NCBI GenBank assembly: GCA_900546665.1
Contig: URDY01000033.1
Span: 1-27,057, forward strand
Source of the DNA: an uncultured Paraprevotella sp.
GTDB lineage: Bacteria; Bacteroidota; Bacteroidia; Bacteroidales; Bacteroidaceae
DNA: 27,057 nt
Reading direction: 5' to 3'
The translations under genes were made by a program, and so were the position numbers. Each line of letters starts with the position of its first letter. The first letter of the stretch is position 1. Below, one piece after another: positions 8,580 to 16,945 of this stretch. The notes under the pieces are model-generated. The model saw only the letters and a list, made by a program, of their open reading frames with translations, did not search any database and was not told the origin of the DNA.

Positions 8580-9485
8580 TTAATCGTTTAGTACTAACTC
8601 TAGGAATTTTTTTATTTCTTTATCATTATCTGGATGAAACCAATGTATTTCAGTATCCTTTTTATACCACGTCATTTGTTTGCGTGAGTAAATTCTGGTA
8701 TTTTGTTTGATTTTCTCAATGGCTTGTTCCAAACTCCAGTTTCCATCAAGATATTGAAATATTTCCTTGTAACCAACTGTGTTGAGTGCATTGGTATAAC
8801 GGTATGACATGACATTTTTGACTTCATCGATCAGACCGTTTTGTATCATTTCGTCAACTCGTTTGTTGATACGTTCATAAAGTTCCTCTCTGTCTCTGCG
8901 GAGTCCTATTTTAATAATGTCAAATGACCTTTCTTTTTTCTTGTTCGTCCTGAATGACGAATAGGGCTTTCCGGTCATATAGCAGATTTCAAGAGCGTGA
9001 AGAATACGTTTTGGATTTTTCTGATCAACGATTGCATAATAATCTGGGTCAAGAAGACGAAGTTCGTTACTTAGTGGAGTCAGACCTTCTTGTTGATACC
9101 GTTCCATGATCATTTCTCTTGTTTCCTGATCTACGGTCGGGATATCATCTATGCCGTTACAAACGGCATCAATATACATCATGCTTCCTCCTGACATCAG
9201 GGCAAAAGGATGGGTTTGATACAGTTGATCCAGCAAGGATATGACATCCGATTCAAATTGGGCTGCACTATAGTAGTCAGTCAAACTTAATGTCCCGACA
9301 AAGTAATGTTTGACCCGTTTAAGCTGATCTGCTGTAGGAGCTGCAGTGCCGATGGTGAGATCTTTATACAGTTGTCGTGAATCGGCATTGATGACGGGAG
9401 TATGAAGAAACTCAGCCAATGAAAGGCTGAGTTCCGTTTTTCCTACACCTGTAGGACCTATAAGTACGATAAGTTTATTTCTCAT
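8580..9485 (-). CDS. miaA: tRNA dimethylallyltransferase
   Basis: 301 residues, usual for MiaA. It transfers the dimethylallyl group of DMAPP to N6 of adenosine 37 in tRNAs reading UNN codons, improving decoding fidelity; it acts in the cytoplasm. The P-loop GPTGVGKT (10-17) and the DSRQLY motif (35-40), typical of MiaA and isopentenyl transferases, are present. Further family signatures are GGSMMYIDA (about 98-106), [11 protein letters not shown] (about 155-165) and the C-terminal [14 protein letters not shown], which contacts tRNA. It begins 9 bp after the pRiA4b-like gene and is followed after 43 bp by the PBP gene, so it is most likely transcribed within the lpx run. Confidence 0.97.
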   Translation of the reverse strand: MRNKLIVLIGPTGVGKTELSLSLAEFLHTPVINADSRQLYKDLTIGTAAPTADQLKRVKHYFVGTLSLTDYYSAAQFESDVISLLDQLYQTHPFALMSGGSMMYIDAVCNGIDDIPTVDQETREMIMERYQQEGLTPLSNELRLLDPDYYAIVDQKNPKRILHALEICYMTGKPYSSFRTNKKKERSFDIIKIGLRRDREELYERINKRVDEMIQNGLIDEVKNVMSYRYTNALNTVGYKEIFQYLDGNWSLEQAIEKIKQNTRIYSRKQMTWYKKDTEIHWFHPDNDKEIKKFLELVLND

Positions 9486-9494
9486 TGAGAATGA

Positions 9495-10040
9495 TCAATA
9501 CGTGTTTCCATCGTTGATTTGGAAACCTTCAGGATCGAATTCGTCTTTATCGAATTCATCACTGCCATAAAAATTTTCCTGGATATCTTCGTTTGATTTT
9601 CCGTTTTCTCCTTTAAGCAATTCATCCATGTCAAGGACTTGTTGAGGAGCATCGCCATGTTGACGGCTGCAAATAGCAGTCGGTTGTGACTGCCCGAACA
9701 GTATTTCTGTCAATTCAATGAAAAGCATGCGCTCGGCCAATGGATCAAAGACGAAAACAAGACGTTGCTGTTCATCTTCTATCAGTTCACTTAATCGGGT
9801 ATCTTTCATTAGATAAACATCCTCATCTGAACGGCTGTTACCCATATCTTCCAACTGGACTTCCTGTTCCATTTCCCATTCATTATTGCAGATATAGAAA
9901 CTGGTAATCTGTTGGTGGTCATATCCGCATGATGAGAGTATGATATTTTGGAAATCAAAAAAAGTTGCATCCGCTTCTATCTTGATTTCGCGTATGAAGT
10001 CGTCAACCTCATTTGAGATTACGGTAAAACGATAAACCAT
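9495..10040 (-). CDS. pRiA4b ORF-3-like domain protein, function unknown
   Basis: 181 residues, no signal peptide or membrane segment, so probably cytoplasmic. The N-terminal half (MVYRFTVISNEVDDFIREIKI, then a helix and IILSSCGYD at about 32-40) resembles the plasmid pRiA4b ORF-3-like family, a small alpha/beta fold first seen near mobile elements but now common in chromosomes. The rest is strongly acidic, with a DE-rich tail after about residue 145, and is probably disordered. It sits between lpxA (19 bp upstream) and miaA (9 bp downstream), with no sign of a mobile element. Its fixed place in a lipid A/tRNA-modification run suggests a housekeeping role, but none can be named. The family call rests on overall pattern, not on catalytic residues. 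Confidence 0.75.
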   Translation of the reverse strand: MVYRFTVISNEVDDFIREIKIEADATFFDFQNIILSSCGYDHQQITSFYICNNEWEMEQEVQLEDMGNSRSDEDVYLMKDTRLSELIEDEQQRLVFVFDPLAERMLFIELTEILFGQSQPTAICSRQHGDAPQQVLDMDELLKGENGKSNEDIQENFYGSDEFDKDEFDPEGFQINDGNTY

Positions 10041-10059
10041 AATTGTAATATTTTATAGT

Positions 10060-10833
10060 TTAATGTACAAAACCACGTTTGGAGTTACTGATAAACTCTA
10101 CTATATAATCAACTTCCTTGCATGTAGGAATCTCTTCTTTGATCTTGTTCAGAGCATCATTGAGAGGCAATCCGCTTTGGTAAATTATACGGTAAGCGTT
10201 ATGAATGTTCTCGATCAGTTCATTGCTGAAATTACGACGTCTCAAACCTACCAGATTCAGACCGCAATAGGCTGCCGGTTCTCTCGCACAGATTGTAAAT
10301 GGAGGAACATTCTGGCTGAATCTTGTTCCGCCACCTACCATGGTATAGCTACCTACATGGCAGAACTGATGCATAAGAACATTTGCACTGAGTATTGCAA
10401 AATCATCGATTACAATTTCACCGGCTAATTTGGTACTGTTACCGATGATACAGCCATTGCCGACATAGGCATCGTGAGCCACATGTACCCCTTCCATAAG
10501 GAGATTGTCATTGCCTACATAGGTTCGTCCTTGAGCTGCTGTACCGCGATTGATTGTTACGTTTTCACGGATTCTGTTTCGATCGCCGACTATAGCAGTG
10601 GTTTCTTCACCTCTGAACTTCAGGTCTTGTGGAACAGCACCAATGACAGCACCAGGGAAGATGGTATTTTCATTACCGATTCTTGCACCATATAATAGGG
10701 TTACACTGTTCATCAAAACATTATTATCGCCGATGACTACATTTTTGTCAATATAGCAAAATGGGCCGATTTCACAGTTCTCTCCTATTTTTGCTTCAGG
10801 ATCAATATAGGCTAATGGACTTATCTTACTCAT
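10060..10833 (-). CDS. lpxA: UDP-N-acetylglucosamine acyltransferase (lipid A synthesis, step 1)
   Basis: 257 residues, close to the E. coli enzyme (262). It transfers a 3-hydroxyacyl chain from acyl carrier protein to O3 of UDP-GlcNAc, the first step of lipid A synthesis, in the cytoplasm. Most of residues 1-190 are hexapeptide repeats ([LIV]-G-x4 pattern: AKIGEN, CEIGPF, VVIGDN, ARIGNE) that build a left-handed beta-helix; the active enzyme is a trimer. HVAHD (117-121) contains the expected catalytic His120. The C-terminal helical part (about 190-257) is present. It starts only 3 bp after the lpxC/fabZ stop codon, so the two are translated from one message and supply consecutive steps. Confidence 0.97.
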   Translation of the reverse strand: MSKISPLAYIDPEAKIGENCEIGPFCYIDKNVVIGDNNVLMNSVTLLYGARIGNENTIFPGAVIGAVPQDLKFRGEETTAIVGDRNRIRENVTINRGTAAQGRTYVGNDNLLMEGVHVAHDAYVGNGCIIGNSTKLAGEIVIDDFAILSANVLMHQFCHVGSYTMVGGGTRFSQNVPPFTICAREPAAYCGLNLVGLRRRNFSNELIENIHNAYRIIYQSGLPLNDALNKIKEEIPTCKEVDYIVEFISNSKRGFVH

Positions 10834-10836
10834 GGA

Positions 10837-12222
10837 TTATTTGTTTTTTACGATTTGTGCAGTGAATGTGGCTTCCGTAACTATGCTTTCGCCCACAAAT
10901 GCATAACCTCTCATTGAAGAGATGCCATGGCGTAACGGAGCCAAAAGTTCAACCTTGAAAATAAGTGTATCACCTGGTACCACTTTCTGTCTGAATTTCA
11001 CTTGGTCGATACGCAGGAAGTAAGTACTCCAACGCTCCGGCTCGTCTACGGAATTCAGGACCAACAGGCCGCCTGCTTGAGCCATCGCTTCAATTTGCAG
11101 TACTCCCGGCATGACTGGTTCTTGTGGGAAGTGACCTTGGAAGAAAGGTTCATTGCCGGTCACATTCTTAATAGCTACAATAGTGTTTGGACCCAATTCT
11201 ATTACCTTGTCCACCAACTGCATCGGATAACGGTGAGGCAGCAATTCGCGGATGCGATTGATGTCCATGACTGGTGTTTCATTGCAGTCGTATCCGGGTG
11301 CCTGTATTTCGTGCGCCTTGATTTCCTTGCGCATCAAACGTGCAAATTTGTTGTTGATGGTGTGTCCTGGACGTGTGGCTATGATCCGACCCTTAATGGG
11401 TTTACCTATCAGAGCCATATCACCGATAATATCCAGAAGTTTGTGGCGTGCTGGTTCGTTTTCCCATACCAATGGCTTGTGGTTCAGATAACCTTTAACG
11501 GTTGCGTCATGGTGAGGTACGCCGATTCCGTCGGCCAGATGATCCAGTTTTTCCTGAGACATCTCATTCTCGTAAATGACGATGGCGTTGTCAAGATCAC
11601 CTCCTTTGATAAGACCGGCTGCCAGTAATTGTTCTATTTCGCGTACAAAAACGAATGTACGGCTAGGTGCGATCTCTTTTTCAAAATCGGCCATGCTGTC
11701 AAGTGTAGCGAACTGGCTGGACAACACTTTTGACTGGAAAGAGATCATAGTGGTTATACTGAACTGTTCGTCAGGCAGAATGGTGATGCAAGAACCGCTT
11801 TCCTCGTCCTTGACTTCAATTTTCTTCCGGATGATATAATAGTCCTTAACGGCATTTTGTTCTGCAATGCCGACTCTTTTGATATTTTCAACGTAAATTT
11901 CCGCACTTCCATCGAGAATGGGAACCTCTGGGCCGTTAACCTGAATGAGACAATTGTCTACTCCCATAGCATATAATGCAGCCAAAGCGTGTTCGATTGT
12001 GCTACATTTGGCTTCACCGCGTCCTAAAACGGTTCCTCTAGTCGTCTCTACCACATTTTCGGCTACGGCCTCAATGATAGGCATGCCGTCCAGATCAATA
12101 CGTTGAATTTTATATCCGTGGTTTTCCGGGGCAGGATTGAATGTGACTGTCAGGTTAAGGCCTGTGTGTAATCCTTTTCCACACAGTGAGAAACTGCCAT
12201 TCAATGTTTTTTGTTTCAGCAT
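10837..12222 (-). CDS. lpxC/fabZ: Bifunctional LpxC deacetylase / FabZ dehydratase fusion
   Basis: 461 residues joining two enzymes. Residues 1 to about 305 are LpxC, the zinc UDP-3-O-acyl-GlcNAc deacetylase that commits to lipid A synthesis. Zinc ligands fit His78 (STIEHAL), His260 and Asp264 (RHKLLDIIGD), with Glu77 and His287 (RPGHTIN) as catalytic residues. Residues about 315-461 are FabZ, the 3-hydroxyacyl-ACP dehydratase of fatty acid elongation, with LPHRYP (328-333), catalytic His364 in GHFP and Glu378 in LQIEAM, 14 residues apart as in other FabZ. Both halves look intact. The two enzymes compete for the 3-hydroxyacyl-ACP pool (LpxA/LpxD versus elongation), so fusion may balance them. 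This fusion is known in Bacteroidota. It lies between lpxD (6 bp upstream) and lpxA (3 bp downstream). Confidence 0.97.
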   Translation of the reverse strand: MLKQKTLNGSFSLCGKGLHTGLNLTVTFNPAPENHGYKIQRIDLDGMPIIEAVAENVVETTRGTVLGRGEAKCSTIEHALAALYAMGVDNCLIQVNGPEVPILDGSAEIYVENIKRVGIAEQNAVKDYYIIRKKIEVKDEESGSCITILPDEQFSITTMISFQSKVLSSQFATLDSMADFEKEIAPSRTFVFVREIEQLLAAGLIKGGDLDNAIVIYENEMSQEKLDHLADGIGVPHHDATVKGYLNHKPLVWENEPARHKLLDIIGDMALIGKPIKGRIIATRPGHTINNKFARLMRKEIKAHEIQAPGYDCNETPVMDINRIRELLPHRYPMQLVDKVIELGPNTIVAIKNVTGNEPFFQGHFPQEPVMPGVLQIEAMAQAGGLLVLNSVDEPERWSTYFLRIDQVKFRQKVVPGDTLIFKVELLAPLRHGISSMRGYAFVGESIVTEATFTAQIVKNK

Positions 12223-12228
12223 AACGTT

Positions 12229-13278
12229 TTACTTATTGTGATTAAGTAATTCTTTAAGTTCTTCTATTTCTTTCTTAAGACGATTGACGGTGGTGTACAT
12301 TTCAGGTAAGTTTTTATAAACTACGCTGGAACGTGCAAAGTTTTTGGCATCAATGGCTGGTGATCCTTGTACTGTCACATGACCTTTTCGGATACTTCCT
12401 GCTATACCGGCTTGTGCTCCGGAATAAACTTTGTCGCCAATCACAGCATGTCCTGCTATGCCGACTTGTCCTCCGAACATACACCATTGGCCTATTTTGG
12501 TCGAGCCCGCTACACCGACCTGAGCTGACATAACTGTATTTTCACCGACTTCGACATTATGGGCAATTTGTACGAGATTGTCCAGCTTGACTCCTTTACG
12601 TACATAAGTGGATCCCATTGTAGATCGGTCGACACAAGTATTAGCACCAATTTCCACATCGTCTTCAATTGTTACAATACCGATCTGTGGAATTTTGTCG
12701 TATCCCTGAGCGTTAGGTGCAAATCCAAAACCGTCAGCACCAATCACACATCCGGAGTGTAGTATGACATTATTTCCAATACGGCAGTCGTGATAAATGG
12801 AAACATTGGCATAGACGGTACAGTTGTCACCTATCTGTGCGTTATCGTATATTGTGGCATGAGGATAAATTTGCGTACCTTTGCCGATTTTTACGTTTTC
12901 TCCGATATACGCGAATGGAGCAATATAGCAATCTTCGCCAATTGTTGCGGTAGGAGCTATAAAGGCCAATGCGTCAATACCTTTTTTGCGTGGCTTGCTC
13001 ATTTCATACAAAGTCAGTAATTTGGCTACTGCCTCATAGGCATTAGGCACGCGGATTAATGTTGCATTGACGGCATGTTCCAATTTCAGGGAATTGTCAA
13101 CCAATACAATGCTAGACTGTGTCTCGTAAATGTAATGTGTATATTTGGGATTAGACAGGAAAGAAATAGCTCCAGGCTTTCCTTCTTCTATCTTTGCGAA
13201 TGTATGTACTGTCGCATTTTCATTGCCTTCCACAGTACCTTGAATGAATTCTGCTATTTGTTTAGCGCTAAATTCCAT
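12229..13278 (-). CDS. lpxD: UDP-3-O-acylglucosamine N-acyltransferase (lipid A synthesis, step 3)
   Basis: 349 residues from the start chosen here (ATG at 13276-13278, [10 protein letters not shown]). A longer frame from 13317 exists, but its extra 13 residues fall in a possible promoter and match nothing expected, and 349 is close to the usual 340-350. LpxD adds a 3-hydroxyacyl chain to the 2-amino group made by LpxC. The N-terminal uridine-binding domain (1-100) is followed by hexapeptide repeats (about 105-310) forming a left-handed beta-helix. GADGFGFAP (180-188) and QIAHN with catalytic His240 are both characteristic. A short coiled-coil-like helix ([15 protein letters not shown]) closes the protein. 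First gene of the lpxD-lpxC/fabZ-lpxA run. Confidence 0.95.
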   Translation of the reverse strand: MEFSAKQIAEFIQGTVEGNENATVHTFAKIEEGKPGAISFLSNPKYTHYIYETQSSIVLVDNSLKLEHAVNATLIRVPNAYEAVAKLLTLYEMSKPRKKGIDALAFIAPTATIGEDCYIAPFAYIGENVKIGKGTQIYPHATIYDNAQIGDNCTVYANVSIYHDCRIGNNVILHSGCVIGADGFGFAPNAQGYDKIPQIGIVTIEDDVEIGANTCVDRSTMGSTYVRKGVKLDNLVQIAHNVEVGENTVMSAQVGVAGSTKIGQWCMFGGQVGIAGHAVIGDKVYSGAQAGIAGSIRKGHVTVQGSPAIDAKNFARSSVVYKNLPEMYTTVNRLKKEIEELKELLNHNK

Positions 13279-13305
13279 ATTTGTCAGCTTGTCATTACTA
13301 TTTTG

Positions 13306-13313
13306 CAAATGTC
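13306..13313 (-). promoter_or_regulatory. Possible weak promoter element before lpxD
   Basis: The minus strand reads GACATTTG, 7 of the 8 positions allowed by TAnnTTTG, about 28 bp before the lpxD ATG at 13278. No clear TTTG -33 element is present at the right distance. If real, it places the start site inside the longer lpxD reading frame and supports the shorter start. Evidence is thin. Confidence 0.3.
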
Positions 13314-13446
13314 GCAAAAAAAAATGATATAAGCTATATTTTTGATTAATAAAATTGAGACTTGGTTGTGTTTTTAGTACCGTTTTTGTTCAATAAAGGA
13401 AGCAGTAAGTTAAATTTTCCTTATTGTTAAGTCTTTCTGAATGTAA

Positions 13447-13494
13447 ATAGCTTCTCACCGTCATCTTTAAAAGGACGATAAGGAGAGAAGCTAT
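13447..13494. other. Perfect 10-bp inverted repeat downstream of pyrF
   Basis: ATAGCTTCTC (13447-13456) and GAGAAGCTAT (13485-13494) are exact reverse complements around a 28-base loop, which itself holds CGTC/GACG (13459-13462 and 13474-13477) able to extend the structure. It lies 29 bp after the pyrF stop on the minus strand, where a terminator or 3'-end processing hairpin is expected. There is no following T-run in the minus-strand direction, so it is not a textbook intrinsic terminator. The rest of the gap 13279-13522 shows no gene. Confidence 0.45.
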
Positions 13495-13522
13495 CCGCTG
13501 CTAAGTTTGGTTTTCAGAAATA

Positions 13523-14347
13523 TCAGATTATATCTTTCAAAAGAGCTGCCATTTGCATTTGCACCTCTTTGGCTTTTTCAGCAGCTACTGTTGCATAATT
13601 TTCGGTTGAATCAGCGTAGATGATGGCACGGCTACTGTTTACGATCAAACCGCATTGGCTTGTCATGCCGTATCGGCATACTTCTTCCAAAGATCCGCCT
13701 TGAGCGCCTACGCCGGGAACCAGAAGGAAATGTTCGGGGGCTACTTTACGGATATCCTCAAACATTTTGCCTTGTGTAGCTCCGACTACATACATCATGT
13801 TGTCTGCATTTCCCCATTCCTGGCTTTTGCGCAATACCTTTTCGAAAAGGCGTTCGCCCGTGGCGTCTTCAGTGAGTTGGAAGTCGTGTGAGCCCTTGTT
13901 GCTGGTCAGAGCCAACAAAATGACCCATTTTCCTTCGTAGTTGAGGAACGGAGTTACACTGTCTTCTCCCATATATGGGGCTACAGTGAGTGCATCAAGT
14001 TGCATTTCTTCGAAGAAGGTGCGTGCGTACATGGCAGAAGTGTTGCCGATATCACCACGTTTGGCATCTGCAATGATGAATTGTTCCGGATAGTTTTCGT
14101 TCAGATACTTGATTGTTTTTTCAAAAGAGATCCAGCCTTTTACTCCCATGCTTTCGTAGAAAGCCAGATTCGGTTTGTAAGCTATACAATATGGTGCCGT
14201 AGCATCAATGATAGCCTTGTTGAATGTGAATATGGGATCTTCTTCGTTCAGCAGGTGTGAAGGGATTTTCTTTATATCAGTATCCAGTCCGACACAAAGG
14301 AACGATTTCTTTTGTTTTATATTCTCAAAAAGTTGTTGTCTGTTCAT
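13523..14347 (-). CDS. pyrF: Orotidine 5'-phosphate decarboxylase (type 2)
   Basis: 274 residues, the length of the longer bacterial type 2 group. It converts orotidine monophosphate to UMP, the last step of de novo pyrimidine synthesis, in the cytoplasm. Visible motifs are VGLDTD (19-24), YKPN (57-60), and the catalytic DAKRGDIG (94-101), where Asp94, Lys96 and Asp99 form the charged network. VPGVGAQGG near residue 213 is the phosphate-binding loop. It begins 20 bp after prfA and probably shares its transcript. A 10-bp inverted repeat follows the stop. Pairing of pyrF with prfA has no obvious metabolic link and looks like simple housekeeping co-transcription. Confidence 0.96.
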   Translation of the reverse strand: MNRQQLFENIKQKKSFLCVGLDTDIKKIPSHLLNEEDPIFTFNKAIIDATAPYCIAYKPNLAFYESMGVKGWISFEKTIKYLNENYPEQFIIADAKRGDIGNTSAMYARTFFEEMQLDALTVAPYMGEDSVTPFLNYEGKWVILLALTSNKGSHDFQLTEDATGERLFEKVLRKSQEWGNADNMMYVVGATQGKMFEDIRKVAPEHFLLVPGVGAQGGSLEEVCRYGMTSQCGLIVNSSRAIIYADSTENYATVAAEKAKEVQMQMAALLKDII

Positions 14348-14367
14348 TGTTATGGTGTTTATAAATG

Positions 14368-15477
14368 TTAGAGTTCGCTTTCCTTCAGTCTTTCCGCATT
14401 TTCGGCTACAATCAGCTGGTCAATGCAGTCCTGAATATTACCGTCCATGAATGAAGGCAGGTTTTGCATATTATAACCTATACGGTGGTCCGTAATGCGG
14501 CTTTGCGGATAGTTGTAAGTCCTGATCTTGGCTGAACGGTCACCTGTAGATACCATGGTTTTACGCTTGCTGGCTATATCATCAAGGTATTTCTGGTGTT
14601 CTTTGTCATAGATGAACGTGCGCAGACGAGCCAAGGCACGCTCTTTGTTTTTAGGCTGGTCGCGTGTTTCCGTACATTCAATAAGAATTTCTTCTGTTTC
14701 TCCTGTATTGGGGTTCTTCCACATGTAGCGTGCTCGTACACCTGATTCTACCTTGTTGACATTCTGGCCTCCGGCACCGCTGGAACGGAATGTATCCCAT
14801 TTGATTTCACCCTCATTGATTTCTACATCAAATTCTTGAGCTTCAGGTAAAACGGCTACTGTTGCTGCAGATGTGTGTACACGTCCTTGTGTTTCTGTCG
14901 CCGGAACACGCTGTACGCGGTGTACGCCTGATTCATATTTCAGTGTGCCGTAAACTTTTTCACCCGTTACGCTGAATATGATTTCCTTGAAGCCGCCAGC
15001 TGTACCTTCGTTAAAGCTGGAAATGGCAATTTTCCAGCCTTTCATTTCGCAATATTTGGAGTACATTTTGAACAGGTCGCCTGCAAAAAGGGCTGCTTCA
15101 TCACCACCTGTTCCGCCACGGATTTCCATAATGACATTCTTGTCATCTTCGGGATCAGCCGGAACCAAGAGTAGTTTTATCTCTTCTTCAATTTCAGGTA
15201 TACGCTTTTCAGCTGCTGATAACTCCTCACGTGCCATTTCTTTCATTTCAGGATCATCTTCAACAGACAGGATTTCCTTGGCATCTTCAATGTTTTTCAA
15301 GGTGTCAAGGTACTCCTTGCGCGCCTTCATAATGTTACCCAAATCCTTATATTCTTTGGTTAGCTTTACATAGCGCTTCTGATCACTGATGACATTGGGA
15401 TCCGTAATCAGTGTGGAGACTTCTTCAAAGCGGCTTACAAGACCTTCAAGTTTGTTTAATATCGTATTTTCTGCCAT
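14368..15477 (-). CDS. prfA: Peptide chain release factor 1
   Basis: 369 residues, normal for RF1. It recognises UAA and UAG in the ribosomal A site and triggers peptide release. The GGQ motif that enters the peptidyl-transferase centre is at 236-238 ([11 protein letters not shown]). The PAT codon-recognition tripeptide (192-194, in [14 protein letters not shown]) identifies RF1 rather than RF2, which has SPF. The N-terminal helical domain (1 to about 100) and the [16 protein letters not shown] segment (121-136) are typical. No internal in-frame UGA or frameshift is needed, unlike prfB. It starts after a 220-bp gap from purM holding a hairpin and a coding-like remnant, and is followed by pyrF. 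Confidence 0.97.
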   Translation of the reverse strand: MAENTILNKLEGLVSRFEEVSTLITDPNVISDQKRYVKLTKEYKDLGNIMKARKEYLDTLKNIEDAKEILSVEDDPEMKEMAREELSAAEKRIPEIEEEIKLLLVPADPEDDKNVIMEIRGGTGGDEAALFAGDLFKMYSKYCEMKGWKIAISSFNEGTAGGFKEIIFSVTGEKVYGTLKYESGVHRVQRVPATETQGRVHTSAATVAVLPEAQEFDVEINEGEIKWDTFRSSGAGGQNVNKVESGVRARYMWKNPNTGETEEILIECTETRDQPKNKERALARLRTFIYDKEHQKYLDDIASKRKTMVSTGDRSAKIRTYNYPQSRITDHRIGYNMQNLPSFMDGNIQDCIDQLIVAENAERLKESEL

Positions 15478-15501
15478 TTATTCAAAAAGCTTCTGAGTCC
15501 A

Positions 15502-15630
15502 TTAGTATTTTTGTTGATCATCGTTCTGCTGGTATTGCATCAACAGGTTGTCGCCAGGGCGCAGACCTTGTTTCTTATATTTGTGACGGCCATGAATTTT
15601 TCTTATTCCATGTGTGGAATATCGATACGC
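15502..15630 (-). pseudogene. Short coding-like stretch without a standard start (possible relic or small ORF)
   Basis: Between the purM hairpin and prfA, a 42-codon open stretch on the minus strand runs from just after a TGA (15631-15633) to a TAA (15502-15504). Its second half reads like real protein: basic, with RKIHGRHKYKKQ, then GLRPGDNLLMQYQQ, then a polar NDDQQKY end. The only in-frame ATG is internal (codon 31), so the usual start is missing. It could begin at ATA or ATT, be the decayed tail of a lost gene, or be chance. It ends 25 bp before prfA. I recognise no family. Confidence 0.25.
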
Positions 15631-15644
15631 TCAGCGGATTGAAG

Positions 15645-15683
15645 TAAGACAAACAAAGATTGTGAAATTCTTTGTTTGTCTTA
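15645..15683 (-). terminator. Strong hairpin after purM, probable terminator
   Basis: TAAGACAAACAAAGA (15645-15659) and its exact reverse complement (15669-15683) form a 15-bp perfect stem with a 9-base loop, 16 bp after the purM stop. In the purM direction the 3' arm is T-rich (CTTTGTTTGTCTTA) but there is no following T-run. It most likely ends or trims the purM transcript and separates it from prfA-pyrF. Confidence 0.65.
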
Positions 15684-15698
15684 TATTATCTTTGGGGA

Positions 15699-16865
15699 TC
15701 AATAATTGAATTCGCCGAATTCACTCTTGATGGTCAATGAACGGGGACCTTCCTCTATACGACCGATTACCTGAGCGTCAATATTGAAACTCTTACTGAT
15801 TTCAATGATTCGTTCAGCCTGTTCGGGGGCGACATAGATTTCCATGCGATGTCCCATATTGAATACTTTGTACATCTCTGCCCAGTCTGTGCCGCTTTCT
15901 TTGGCTATAGCCTTGAAAAGTGGTGGAACAGGGAACATGTTGTCTTTGATCACATGGCAATTTTCACCGACAAAGTGAAGTACCTTGGTCTGGGCACCAC
16001 CAGTGCAATGTACCATTCCATGGATTTCGCTTCTCATTTCATCAAGGATGCGTTTGATTACCGGAGCATAGGTACGGGTAGGAGAGAGTACCAGTTTTCC
16101 TGCATTGACCGGAGCGCCTTCAACTTCGTCTGTCAGCTTGTAGCTTCCGCTGTAAACCAAATCTTCGGGTACGGCCTTGTCATAGCTTTCCGGATATTTC
16201 TCGGCCAGATATTTGGCAAATACATCATGGCGTGCGCTGGTCAGTCCGTTGCTGCCCATACCGCCGTTGTATTCTTTTTCGTATGTAGCCTGTCCACAAC
16301 TACTCAATCCTACGATAACATCACCGGGACGGATATTTGCGTTGTTGATGACATCACTTCTTTTCATGCGGCAGGTTACGGTAGAATCAACGATGATGGT
16401 TCTTACAAGATCACCGACATCAGCTGTTTCACCTCCGGTAGCGTAAATCCCGATTCCCATTTGACGCATTTCAGCCAGCAGTTCATCTGTACCATTGATA
16501 ATGGCACTGATAACTTCGCCGGGAATCAGCATCTTGTTACGTCCGATAGTTGATGAAACCAGAATATTGTCTACAGCTCCCACGCAGAGCAAATCGTCTG
16601 TATTCATAATCAGTGCATCCTGGGCTATACCTTTCCATACGGACAGATCGCCGGTTTCTTTCCAATACATGTAAGCCAGTGATGATTTTGTTCCGGCTCC
16701 GTCTGCGTGCATGATGTTACAGTATTCCGGGTCACAGCCGAGAATATCCGGGATTATTTTACAGAATGCTTGCGGATAAATACCTTTGTCTATGTTTTTG
16801 ATAGCGTTGTGTACATCTTCCTTTGCAGCTGACACACCACGCATCATATAACGTTGGTTGCTCAT
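15699..16865 (-). CDS. purM: Phosphoribosylformylglycinamidine cyclo-ligase (AIR synthase)
   Basis: 388 residues from the ATG at 16863-16865 (MSNQRYMMRG). A frame extended to 16925 exists, but the extra 20 codons cover a clear promoter, so I reject that start. PurM uses ATP to close the imidazole ring, turning FGAM into AIR in purine synthesis. Motifs are HADGAGTK (53-60), ALIMNTDDLLCVGA (about 84-97, Mg/ATP site), ATGGETADVGDLV, and the AIRS C-terminal domain with HCTGGAQTK. It is somewhat longer than the E. coli enzyme (345) and divergent from it, as is usual in Bacteroidota. It has its own promoter and is followed by a strong hairpin, so it may be transcribed alone. Confidence 0.93.
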   Translation of the reverse strand: MSNQRYMMRGVSAAKEDVHNAIKNIDKGIYPQAFCKIIPDILGCDPEYCNIMHADGAGTKSSLAYMYWKETGDLSVWKGIAQDALIMNTDDLLCVGAVDNILVSSTIGRNKMLIPGEVISAIINGTDELLAEMRQMGIGIYATGGETADVGDLVRTIIVDSTVTCRMKRSDVINNANIRPGDVIVGLSSCGQATYEKEYNGGMGSNGLTSARHDVFAKYLAEKYPESYDKAVPEDLVYSGSYKLTDEVEGAPVNAGKLVLSPTRTYAPVIKRILDEMRSEIHGMVHCTGGAQTKVLHFVGENCHVIKDNMFPVPPLFKAIAKESGTDWAEMYKVFNMGHRMEIYVAPEQAERIIEISKSFNIDAQVIGRIEEGPRSLTIKSEFGEFNY

Positions 16866-16894
16866 GTCTTTTGGTTTTGAAAGTTTATTGGTGG

Positions 16895-16926
16895 CAAAAT
16901 TAATGAAAAACTGTCGGGTGAGCAAA
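16895..16926 (-). promoter_or_regulatory. purM: purM promoter, full Bacteroides consensus
   Basis: On the minus strand TTTG (16923-16926) is followed after exactly 20 bp by TAATTTTG (16895-16902), matching TTTG-N19-21-TAnnTTTG of the Bacteroides primary sigma factor. Transcription should start near 16888, giving a 22-nt leader to the ATG at 16865. This decides the purM start. It lies right after the lemA stop (16946). Confidence 0.78.
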
Positions 16927-16945
16927 TATCGCTGTCAAAAAGCGC

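Noticed and set aside
11002..11628. 208-residue plus-strand open frame
   Set aside because: Antisense to lpxC/fabZ, whose active-site motifs are intact; composition is that of a shadow frame.
13279..13317. Thirteen-codon N-terminal extension of lpxD
   Set aside because: The downstream ATG gives the usual LpxD start and length, and the extension covers a possible -7 element.
15849..16553. 234-residue plus-strand open frame
   Set aside because: Antisense to purM; no motif or promoter.
16866..16925. Twenty-codon N-terminal extension of purM
   Set aside because: It overlaps a full-consensus promoter (TTTG-N20-TAATTTTG), and the family begins at the downstream ATG.
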